6,621 nt of DNA. Source: Caldithrix sp. GTDB lineage: Bacteria > Zhuqueibacterota > Zhuqueibacteria > Oceanimicrobiales > Oceanimicrobiaceae. Made by a program: the position numbers and the translations under genes. Below the pieces are notes generated by a model, which had not been told where the DNA came from, searched no databases, and was given only the letters and a program-made list of their open reading frames with translations. The stretch lies in the NCBI GenBank assembly GCA_004357015.1, contig SMXE01000002.1:1-6621 (forward strand). The letters are read 5' to 3'. Shown here piece after piece: positions 1 to 6,621 of the stretch; the first letter of the stretch is position 1, and every line of letters begins with the position of its first letter.

Positions 1-305
1 AATGGCAAGTCCGAAGCAGGCCCGGCAGCGCGCTTTTGTTGCTCCTTCTGCACCAAACCCGTATTATCGGAACTACCTCTGTTCACAAATGACAGCAACA
101 GCGAAAAGACCAGAAACGCAATCGCAAACCCGGTGGTGAGTCTGCTCAAGAACGTCGCTGCGCCTCTGCCGCCAAACACAGCGCCCATATCTCCGCCGCC
201 ACCGAAAGCACCGGCTAATCCCCCGCCTTTGCTGGATTGCAAAAGAATGACAACTGTCAATCCTATACAAACCAGAACATAAAAGAAAATGAGTATTCCG
301 TACAT
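1..305 (-). CDS. secG: Preprotein translocase subunit SecG (3' end cut by window edge)
   Basis: SecG is the small membrane subunit of the SecYEG channel and assists SecA-driven protein export across the inner membrane. I translated this frame by hand: 101 codons from the ATG at 303-305 run open to the window edge, so the C-terminus is missing. Two hydrophobic segments are visible, at about residues 3-22 and 58-74. Between them lies the hallmark SecG loop LLQSSKGGGLAGAFGGGG (21-38), followed by a second glycine-rich stretch and FLSRLT (52-57). The tail after residue 75 is polar and lysine/glutamine-rich. The start is supported by AAGGGA at 309-314, a few bases upstream. The gene starts 14 nt after the tpiA stop, so it is translated from the gap-tpiA message. 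SecG often follows tpiA in bacteria. The identification is firm; only the full length is unknown. Confidence 0.93.
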   Translation of the reverse strand, partial: MYGILIFFYVLVCIGLTVVILLQSSKGGGLAGAFGGGGDMGAVFGGRGAATFLSRLTTGFAIAFLVFSLLLSFVNRGSSDNTGLVQKEQQKRAAGPASDLP

Positions 306-319
306 GATTCCCTTATCGG

Positions 320-1090
320 CTAATTAACTTTCTCTGCTGACTTGATTATTGCAGTGAAGCTTTCCGGATCCAGACTCGCTCCACCAACCAGCGCACCATC
401 GATATTCTCCTGACTTAGCAGCTCTGCGGCATTGGCAGGTTTGACGCTGCCACCATACTGAATCCGGATGCCATCCGCTAGCCCTTTACTAAACTGCTCT
501 CCCAAAAGTTCCCTGATGTACTGATGCACCTCTTCTGCCTGTTCCGGCGTCGCGTTGACGCCGGTACCAATCGCCCAGACCGGCTCATACGCAACAACCA
601 GATCGGCGGGGTCGGACAATTGCACACCTGCCAGCCCTGCTGCGACTTGCTTCTTCACCACTTCGCGGGTTCGTCCGTGTTCGCGTTCGTCCAATTTCTC
701 CCCAACACAAAAAATGGGTGTAAGCCCGGCGCTCAAAGCCTTTTTCACCTTCTTGTTAATGTCGCTGTCCTGTTCACCAAATACGTGACGCCGCTCAGAA
801 TGCCCCAGAATGACGTAGCTGCAGCCCGCGTCTCGCAACATGGTAGCAGAAACTTCGCCCGTAAACGCGCCCTCATCTTCCCAGTGCATGTTCTGACCAC
901 CAATCGCAACATTCGTCTCTTTCAGAATTTCAACCAATGGCAGCACATCGATTGCCGGCGGACAAACAACCACATCCACAGCCTCAACATTGATCAATTT
1001 GACCTTAAGCGCTTTTGCCGTTGTGGCAGCTTCGCTGGGCGTTTTGAACATCTTCCAGTTGCCGCCAATTATCGATCGTCGTGTGCTCAT
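320..1090 (-). CDS. tpiA: Triosephosphate isomerase
   Basis: This cytosolic glycolytic enzyme interconverts dihydroxyacetone phosphate and glyceraldehyde 3-phosphate. The 256-residue product has the normal length of a bacterial TIM barrel. The catalytic set is present: the GGNWKMFK motif with Asn11 and Lys13, the electrophile His97 in ILGHSERR (94-101), and the catalytic base Glu169 in AYEPVWAIGTG (167-177), which continues into the mobile phosphate-gripping loop 6. The late phosphate-binding motifs QYGGSV (211-216) and LVGGASL (234-240) are also intact. NMHWEDEGAFTGE (67-79) is the usual dimer-interface region. The ATG at 1088-1090 is preceded by GAAGG, about 6 nt away. It lies 15 nt after the gap stop and 14 nt before secG, so it is the middle gene of a tight operon. 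Nothing is missing or unusual. Confidence 0.98.
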   Translation of the reverse strand: MSTRRSIIGGNWKMFKTPSEAATTAKALKVKLINVEAVDVVVCPPAIDVLPLVEILKETNVAIGGQNMHWEDEGAFTGEVSATMLRDAGCSYVILGHSERRHVFGEQDSDINKKVKKALSAGLTPIFCVGEKLDEREHGRTREVVKKQVAAGLAGVQLSDPADLVVAYEPVWAIGTGVNATPEQAEEVHQYIRELLGEQFSKGLADGIRIQYGGSVKPANAAELLSQENIDGALVGGASLDPESFTAIIKSAEKVN

Positions 1091-1105
1091 TGGTTTGCCT
1101 TCGGC

Positions 1106-2314
<1,209 letters not shown>

Positions 2315-2320
2315 ACGAAG

Positions 2321-2351
2321 CTAAAGTAAAGAATATTTGATGAAATGTCAA
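2321..2351 (-). promoter_or_regulatory. Candidate promoter of the gap-tpiA-secG operon
   Basis: On the minus strand there is a perfect -35 box TTGACA (2346-2351), a 17-nt spacer, and a -10 region TACTTT (2323-2328), extending to TACTTTAG. The -10 matches the E. coli consensus only in part but resembles the TAnnTTTG box of Bacteroidota-type promoters. It begins about 20 nt after the comF stop, in AT-rich sequence, and faces gap. The perfect -35 and exact spacing make it the best promoter candidate in the window; the -10 is the weak point. Confidence 0.5.
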
Positions 2352-2352
2352 G

Positions 2353-2372
2353 AAAAAATAGTGGGCGTCACT
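2353..2372 (-). terminator. Weak candidate terminator after comF
   Basis: On the minus strand AGTG pairs with CACT around a 5-nt loop (2360-2372), followed one base later by six T's (2353-2358). A T-run right after a stem is the form of an intrinsic terminator, but a 4-bp stem is short and it overlaps the comF stop codon. It sits immediately before the candidate gap promoter, which would help separate the two units. Treat it as tentative. Confidence 0.25.
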
Positions 2373-3061
2373 CAAGGCGTCCTGGCCGCGGTTAACCCGA
2401 AAATTCTGGTTGCACCTGCACGCCGCAAAGCCGCGGCACAAGCTCTGAGCGTGGCGCCGGTCGTAAGCACATCGTCGACCACGATAATGCTCTTGCACTT
2501 CAAGGCGCCAGCGTCAACGACCTGGAACGCGGTTGCTACATTCCGTTCCCGCTCGGTCGCACTCAGTTTCGCCTGAGGACCTGTGTGTTTTGTGCGTCTC
2601 AGGACCTGCGACTCAACTGGCATGCCAGTGTGGGATGAAATTGCCTGGCACAACAGCAAGCTCTGATTGAAACCCCGCTCACGAAAACGCGTCTGGTGCA
2701 GCGGCACGGGCATAAGCAAATCTGCTTCTGCGTACGCGGGCGTACGCAACAGGAGAACCGCCATTTCGCAACCGAAGCGTTTGCTCAAAGACTTCTTGCT
2801 GTGATATTTCAGTTCGTGGATGACGGTCTGCACCTCCTCGGAAAACTGCCAAACAGAGCGAATTTCCTGCAATTCGCCTCGCGTGGCGGGGTCGTGTGCC
2901 ACGGGCCGGTCCAACGGTAGATTTGACCAGCAGTTTTGACACACCAGTTTTTGGCCCGCGTCCGGACACGATTTGCAAATGACACAAACCGGCGGATAAA
3001 GAAAATTCAAGAAAGCTTCAAGTCCCGGGCGTAACCCGTGAACGACTGTCGAGAGATTCAT
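2372..3061 (-). CDS. comF: ComF family phosphoribosyltransferase-domain protein
   Basis: ComF-family proteins (ComF/GntX/ComFC) are cytosolic. In several bacteria they are needed for natural transformation, where they act with DNA processing once DNA is inside the cell; their chemistry is poorly defined. The 229-residue product has the family's layout. An N-terminal cysteine cluster resembling a zinc finger has CxxC at 26-29, Cys32, and CxxC at 41-44. The middle holds PVPLHQTRFRERGFNQS (118-134), a family signature. The C-terminal PRPP-binding loop is VVDDVLTTGAT (194-204). The ATG at 3059-3061 is the only start after an in-frame upstream TAA, with no ATG, GTG or TTG between. Its purine-rich AAGGG abuts the ATG, so translation may be weak. 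It lies 255 nt upstream of gap on the same strand, probably as a separate unit. The family call is firm; the cellular role here is inferred. Confidence 0.9.
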   Translation of the reverse strand: MNLSTVVHGLRPGLEAFLNFLYPPVCVICKSCPDAGQKLVCQNCWSNLPLDRPVAHDPATRGELQEIRSVWQFSEEVQTVIHELKYHSKKSLSKRFGCEMAVLLLRTPAYAEADLLMPVPLHQTRFRERGFNQSLLLCQAISSHTGMPVESQVLRRTKHTGPQAKLSATERERNVATAFQVVDAGALKCKSIIVVDDVLTTGATLRACAAALRRAGATRIFGLTAARTP

Positions 3062-3096
3062 CCCTTCCCAAAACCACTTGATTCGACTTCCGGCAG

Positions 3097-3125
3097 AATT
3101 TAGTAACTCCGGCTATAGAGTGCAA
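3097..3125 (-). promoter_or_regulatory. Weak candidate promoter for comF
   Basis: On the minus strand, TTGCAC (3120-3125) and TAAATT (3097-3102) are separated by exactly 17 nt. The -35 matches the consensus at three of six positions and the -10 at four. The implied start near 3090 would give a leader of about 30 nt. The spacing is good but the boxes are poor. Confidence 0.25.
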
Positions 3126-3247
3126 GCAGTTCGAGTCAGTTGCCGCCAAAATTGAGTGGTAAAACGAAGGAAAGCTGCGGCTCCACTCAGATAACATCAT
3201 GGGAAAATACCAGTTACAACTACCACGAAATAAATCGATTCAATTTC

Positions 3248-3277
3248 TTGTATTCTTAACATGGCTTTCCCTATATT
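3248..3277 (+). promoter_or_regulatory. Weak candidate promoter for the secreted EEP gene
   Basis: TTGTAT (3248-3253) and TATATT (3272-3277) are 18 nt apart on the plus strand. The -10 matches TATAAT at five of six positions and the -35 at three. Transcription would begin near 3284, giving a leader of about 110-140 nt depending on the start codon used. An imperfect palindrome around 3228-3245 lies directly upstream. Confidence 0.3.
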
Positions 3278-3394
3278 GACTTTTCGGCTGAAGTCGCATT
3301 CAGATGGCATCATGATTCAATAAAAACGACGTTTGCTGCGAATCGGGCTGGCCATTTTGAGGGCACTGACGTTTACGATTGAAACTGACCCGGG

Positions 3395-4285
3395 ATGAAC
3401 AGTTCCTGCAAGATGGACCGCACAATGAAGCAAATCTCTGCCAATCTTCTGCTGCTTGTGTTACTTTTGGTTGGCACTCATTTCACGAAATGCTCTGATA
3501 ACACCCCGACGGCGACCGAAGCTACTTCGGGTGAATTCACCCTGCTGACTTACAACGTAGCTGGACTGCCACAGCAGATTTCACCTGGCAACCCTGAAAA
3601 AAACATTCCGCTGATCAGTCCGCTCCTGAACGGCTACGGCGTCGCCCTGATACAGGAAGATTTCTACTACCATGAAGAGCTGCAATCACTGACCAAGCAC
3701 CGGTACAAATCCACACCAAAAGCAACAAAGGAGCAATTTGCCGCCGGCGATGGCCTGAATCGTTTTTCCAAGTTCAGCTTTTCGCTATTCAAACGGGCGC
3801 AATGGTCGCGCTGTTCAAATGAAAATGGCAACGACTGCCTGGCAAAGAAGGGATTCTCCGCGGCAGAGACAGAAATCGCGTCCGGCGTCAAAATTGACAT
3901 CTACAACCTGCACATGGATGCGGGCGGCACGCAGCAGGACTTGGACGCGCGCACCGCTCAGATCGAACAGTTGATAAGAGAAATTAAAACTCGCTCCGCC
4001 GACAAGCCGGTTATTGTCGCCGGCGACATTAATCTCAATATCGAGCGACGGCCAGCAGACCAACCCCTACTCCAAAAGCTGCTTGACGAGGCTAATCTCA
4101 CCGATGCCTGTTTCGCCACCGGCTGCACGACGCAATTGGTGGATCGCATTCTTTATCGCGGCAGCAATAATATTCGGCTAAAGGTTGTGGAATGGAAAAC
4201 AGACCCTACTTTCGTGGATGAAAACGGAGACCGGTTGAGTGACCACTTTGCGGTCGGCGTGAGGATCGGGTGGGAAACGCTCTGA
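3395..4285 (+). CDS. Exported endonuclease/exonuclease/phosphatase (EEP) superfamily enzyme
   Basis: EEP enzymes are metal-dependent phosphodiesterases or phosphatases that include nucleases, sphingomyelinases and inositol phosphatases; the substrate here is unknown. The core motifs appear in order: TYNVAGLP with Asn54, QED with metal ligand Glu88, YNLHMDAG with His173 and Asp175, AGDINLN with Asp211 and Asn213, and LSDHFAV with Asp283-His284. All expected catalytic positions are therefore filled. A hydrophobic segment (about 18-28) looks like a signal peptide. Cys33 follows it, but FTKC is a poor lipobox. Cysteine pairs 140/148 and 239/244 would suit disulphides outside the cytoplasm. An in-frame TGA at 3386 limits the start to ATG 3395, 3413 or 3425; none has a good ribosome site, and 3425 gives the most typical signal peptide. 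It is the only plus-strand gene, divergent from comF and convergent with pilT. QEDFYYH and DCLAKKGF resemble, from memory, a subfamily of exported EEP proteins related to sphingomyelinase-like phospholipases C. Confidence 0.85.
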   Translation: MNSSCKMDRTMKQISANLLLLVLLLVGTHFTKCSDNTPTATEATSGEFTLLTYNVAGLPQQISPGNPEKNIPLISPLLNGYGVALIQEDFYYHEELQSLTKHRYKSTPKATKEQFAAGDGLNRFSKFSFSLFKRAQWSRCSNENGNDCLAKKGFSAAETEIASGVKIDIYNLHMDAGGTQQDLDARTAQIEQLIREIKTRSADKPVIVAGDINLNIERRPADQPLLQKLLDEANLTDACFATGCTTQLVDRILYRGSNNIRLKVVEWKTDPTFVDENGDRLSDHFAVGVRIGWETL

Positions 4286-4323
4286 ACGCCTCAAATCAAA
4301 TTCATCTCTCTGATCACGTTTTG

Positions 4324-4351
4324 TTTTCCGCCGGATTGGATTAGCGGAAAA
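4324..4351. repeat. Perfect 8-bp inverted repeat at the convergent junction
   Basis: TTTTCCGC (4324-4331) and GCGGAAAA (4344-4351) form a perfect 8-bp stem around a 12-nt loop. It lies between the end of the EEP gene and the last codons and stop of pilT, where a two-way terminator would be expected. The arms run T-rich then A-rich, the reverse of the usual bidirectional terminator, and neither strand has a T-run after the stem. It may terminate poorly, protect the 3' end of a message, or be chance. Confidence 0.4.
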
Positions 4352-5390
4352 TCTTCGCATCCGTCGCGTTCGCAATGGCCTCGTCTTTCGAAATCACGCC
4401 CTGATCAAGGTACTTCTTGAGCGCCTGGTCCATCGTCTGCATACCGAAGGCGCTTCCTGTTTGAATGGCTGAGTGGAGTTGATGTGTTTTTTCCTCGCGA
4501 ATAAGATTGCGCACGGCCGCGGTGGCGGTGAGAATCTCGTGTACAGCCACCCTGCCGTTGCCGTCCTTGGTGGGCAGAAGCCGCTGGGCCACAACACCTT
4601 CAACCGTGTTGGCAAACATGGCCCGGATCTGCTGTTGCTGCTCGGGTGGAAAGACGTCTACGATTCGGTTAACTGTCTCCGCCGCACTCATGGTGTGCAG
4701 CGTTGCAAAAACGAGATGGCCGGTCTCCGCAGCAGTCAGCGCCAGGGATATGGTTTCAAGATCGCGCATCTCGCCCACAAGAATGACGTCCGGGTCTTCA
4801 CGCAGAGCACTCCTGAGCGCATTGCTGAATGAGTGCGTGTGCTCCCCTAACTCGCGCTGATTGATGAGACAGTTCTTGCTTCTGTGCACATATTCGATAG
4901 GGTCTTCGACGGTAAGGATGTGCTCGCGCCGCTCCCGATTGATCAGATCGATCATGGCGGCCAAGGTCGTTGATTTGCCCGAACCCGTGGGTCCAGTGAC
5001 CAGCACCATGCCCTGTTTCAGCCTGCAGAACGCGTGGATCCCTTGCGGCACTTTCAACTCTTCCAGGCTGCGCACGCGATCCGGAATGGTTCGAAAAGCC
5101 GCGGCCTCGCCACGCAATTGAAAGAACAAATTTGTCCTGAACCTCGCCACTCCGGGAACGGCATAAGCGAAATCAATCTCCAGATTTTCTTTCAGTGTCT
5201 GCTTCTGTTTTTCCGTCAGTATCTCATCGAACAACGTGCGCAAGCTATCGCTGGAAAGCGGGGTGTTTTCAAGCCGCCGCAGCCGGCCGTGAATACGCAG
5301 AATAGGCGGACTGGCAGCGCTCAGGTGAATGTCAGAAGCGTCTTTCTGGGCCGCGAAGGCGAGCAGTTTGTCGAGTTCCTCTTTTGTCAT
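4341..5390 (-). CDS. pilT: Type IV pilus retraction ATPase PilT
   Basis: PilT is a hexameric ATPase at the cytoplasmic base of the type IV pilus. It drives disassembly of the fibre, powering twitching and pulling in bound DNA or surfaces. The 349-residue product has normal length. Motifs in order are Walker A GPTGSGKST (133-141, Lys139), the Asp box TVEDPIEY (160-167), Walker B DVILVGEMRD (201-210, Glu207) and the His box GHLVFATLHT (224-233). The C-terminal AVRNLIRE (292-299) is a close variant of AIRNLIRE, which marks PilT retraction motors and separates them from the PilB and GspE assembly ATPases. The ATG at 5388-5390 is preceded by only a weak AAGAA, and an in-frame TAA lies 6-4 nt upstream, so the start cannot be further out. 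The gene begins 46 nt after the secretin stop on the same strand, so cotranscription is likely. Confidence 0.96.
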   Translation of the reverse strand: MTKEELDKLLAFAAQKDASDIHLSAASPPILRIHGRLRRLENTPLSSDSLRTLFDEILTEKQKQTLKENLEIDFAYAVPGVARFRTNLFFQLRGEAAAFRTIPDRVRSLEELKVPQGIHAFCRLKQGMVLVTGPTGSGKSTTLAAMIDLINRERREHILTVEDPIEYVHRSKNCLINQRELGEHTHSFSNALRSALREDPDVILVGEMRDLETISLALTAAETGHLVFATLHTMSAAETVNRIVDVFPPEQQQQIRAMFANTVEGVVAQRLLPTKDGNGRVAVHEILTATAAVRNLIREEKTHQLHSAIQTGSAFGMQTMDQALKKYLDQGVISKDEAIANATDAKIFR

Positions 5391-5436
5391 TTCTTATGCA
5401 GACAATTTAGCTTAACCTTTTCATGGTTCGAAACAA

Positions 5437-6621
5437 TCAGAACGTGCCAACGACTCTCGGGGTTATGAAAATGAGCAAGTCCGTTTGCTTCTTTGACTTT
5501 TCTTTGTTCCTGAAAAAGTTACCGATCAATGGAATGTCGCCCAGCAACCATACCTTATGTTCGATGTCAACAGCCTTTTCCTGAATGAGACCGCCGATAA
5601 CCATGGTTTCGTTGTTTTTCAGATTGACCACTGTTTCCACCGTTCTCTTGGACGTAATTGGCGCAATGTTGCCGGCAACCACCACCTGGCCGATCACTTC
5701 CTCCACCACCGGATTCACATACATCGTGATGGTATTGTCCTCGCCGATATGCGCTCTGACGCGCAGAGAAATATCGATGTCGCGATATTCGAATGAGACA
5801 ACGTCGCCCTGCCCTCCCACACCGCGTGTGATCTTGGCGATGGGAAAAGTTGTGCCAACGCTGATCAGCGCTTCCTCGTTGTCCATTGCCATGACGCGCG
5901 GGTTGGAGATAAGCTTCGAATTCGTTTTGGAACTCAGAAAATTCAGCACAGCGTTGTAACGATCAGCCGTAAGCGTTCCCCACGAGACGCTGCCACCTGT
6001 CAAAGGCACTTCGGCGGCCAACTGTTCCGGTTGCCCGGAGGGAAGGATCACTTCCTGAAAAATCTGTGCGTTGATTGTTTTATCCCAGTCGATGCCGATT
6101 TTCTGCTCATTCTCGGGAGAGACCTCAATCAGCTTGGCTTCGATCATGATTTGTGGCTTGGGTACGTCCAGCGCCGCGACCAGCGCGTTCAGTCGCTGAA
6201 TATTGACCGGGCGATCGGTCACAATGAGCGTACTGCTGCGCTTCCCCTGCCCCTCCTGCTTGCCAACCTCCTCTACCTGACGAAAATTGTGATAGAAGAC
6301 CTGCACTTTGGCGTTGGGTGAAAGTATTTGTTCAACTGCAACTTTAAGATTAGAGGCATCGATGTATTTCAGGCGGTAGATTCTCGTCTCCAGCTCCAAC
6401 GCATCGAACTTGTCCCGCGGCTTCACCAGAATCACGTCTCCGCTCACCGCGTAGTCCATGCCGTTGGCCTTCACCACCATGTCCAGAGCCTGTTTTATCG
6501 TCACATCTATCAGGCTCACCGAAACATCGCCGCTGACGTCATTGCTTGCGACGATATTCAATTTGCTCTGTTTCGCGAGTAGCCGCAATACGTTTGAAAT
6601 AGGCGCCGCTTTCACGTCCAG
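5437..6621 (-). CDS. pilQ: Type IV pilus secretin, PilQ-like (N-terminal part beyond window)
   Basis: Secretins form the ring-shaped outer-membrane channel through which the pilus passes. The frame is open to the right edge; 394 residues are visible, numbered here from the Leu codon at 6619-6621, and the true start lies outside. Residues 1-68 form a periplasmic N-domain beginning LDVKAAPISNVLRLLA. A second small domain covers about 78-155, including TLIVTDRPVNIQRLNALV (131-148). The secretin core follows from about 155, with ISNPRVMAMDNEEALISVG (238-256), the conserved GGLIQ (343-347), WLLGDIPLIGNFF (358-370) and TDLLIFITPRVV (381-392). The protein ends two residues later, with no C-terminal pilotin-binding S-domain. 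The missing part should hold the signal peptide and, if it is PilQ, AMIN domains. Pairing with pilT favours PilQ over a type II secretion (GspD) or MshL-type secretin, but the core alone does not prove it. Confidence 0.88.
   Translation of the reverse strand: MDVKAAPISNVLRLLAKQSKLNIVASNDVSGDVSVSLIDVTIKQALDMVVKANGMDYAVSGDVILVKPRDKFDALELETRIYRLKYIDASNLKVAVEQILSPNAKVQVFYHNFRQVEEVGKQEGQGKRSSTLIVTDRPVNIQRLNALVAALDVPKPQIMIEAKLIEVSPENEQKIGIDWDKTINAQIFQEVILPSGQPEQLAAEVPLTGGSVSWGTLTADRYNAVLNFLSSKTNSKLISNPRVMAMDNEEALISVGTTFPIAKITRGVGGQGDVVSFEYRDIDISLRVRAHIGEDNTITMYVNPVVEEVIGQVVVAGNIAPITSKRTVETVVNLKNNETMVIGGLIQEKAVDIEHKVWLLGDIPLIGNFFRNKEKSKKQTDLLIFITPRVVGTF

Larger units (their letters stand above)
3062..3394. 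other. Divergent intergenic region between comF and the secreted EEP gene
   Basis: This 333-nt stretch separates two divergently transcribed genes. I see no convincing gene. The open frames crossing it are short and lack ribosome binding sites, and the longest overlaps comF in another frame. It is more AT-rich in the middle (about 3195-3330) and holds weak promoter candidates for both neighbours. An imperfect AT-rich palindrome centred on AATCGATT (3233-3240; 7 of 9 base pairs over 3228-3245) sits just upstream of the candidate plus-strand -35 box and could be an operator, but it could equally be chance. Confidence 0.6.

Noticed and set aside
3018..3200. 60-codon minus-strand ORF upstream of and overlapping comF
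   Set aside because: It overlaps the well-supported comF start in another frame, has no convincing ribosome site, and its product shows no recognisable domain.
3199..3279. 26-codon plus-strand ORF with a hydrophobic second half in the divergent intergenic region
   Set aside because: It has no Shine-Dalgarno sequence before the ATG, is very short, and overlaps the promoter-like AT-rich stretch, so chance is more likely than a small membrane protein.
3276..3304. TTGACT as an alternative -35 box for the EEP gene
   Set aside because: The -35 is good (5 of 6), but no acceptable -10 box lies 16-18 nt downstream.
5414..5428. AACC/GGTT inverted repeat between the secretin and pilT genes
   Set aside because: The stem is only 4 bp with no T-run, too weak to call a terminator or operator.

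Overview
The window looks like ordinary chromosomal DNA of a Gram-negative (two-membrane) bacterium. A secretin and a PilT motor imply an outer membrane carrying type IV pili. Base composition looks balanced, with no mobile element, RNA gene or CRISPR array. The phylum cannot be fixed from this sequence alone. The gap-tpiA-secG order, pil genes and TAnnTT-like -10 boxes would fit a little-studied phylum near the FCB group. Strong Shine-Dalgarno sites on some genes argue against Bacteroidota proper. This placement is a weak inference.

Layout, left to right. Positions 1-2116 hold three tightly packed minus-strand genes, transcribed gap (NAD-type glyceraldehyde-3-phosphate dehydrogenase), then tpiA (triosephosphate isomerase), then secG (Sec translocon subunit, cut by the window's left edge). 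Gaps are only 14-15 nt, so this is almost certainly one operon. The phosphoglycerate kinase gene that often sits between gap and tpiA is absent. Positions 2117-2371 hold the gap leader, with a strong ribosome binding site and a good candidate promoter (TTGACA, 17-nt spacer) just after the upstream gene. Positions 2372-3061 (minus) hold a ComF-family phosphoribosyltransferase. Positions 3062-3394 are a non-coding divergent region with weak candidate promoters on both strands.

Positions 3395-4285 hold the only plus-strand gene, an exported endonuclease/exonuclease/phosphatase (EEP) superfamily enzyme. It converges on pilT, and a perfect 8-bp inverted repeat lies at the junction (4324-4351). Positions 4341-5390 (minus) are pilT, the pilus retraction ATPase. 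Positions 5437-6621 (minus) are the C-terminal part of a PilQ-type secretin whose start lies beyond the right edge. The secretin and pilT are 46 nt apart and probably cotranscribed.

Functionally there are two blocks: central glycolysis joined to protein export (gap-tpiA-secG), and type IV pilus assembly and retraction (pilQ-pilT). ComF, often linked to natural transformation, and a secreted EEP enzyme lie between them. I found no clear evidence of an undescribed multi-gene system. The points most worth a second look are the secreted EEP enzyme and its position, the pgk-less glycolytic operon with its long leader, and the junction hairpin.
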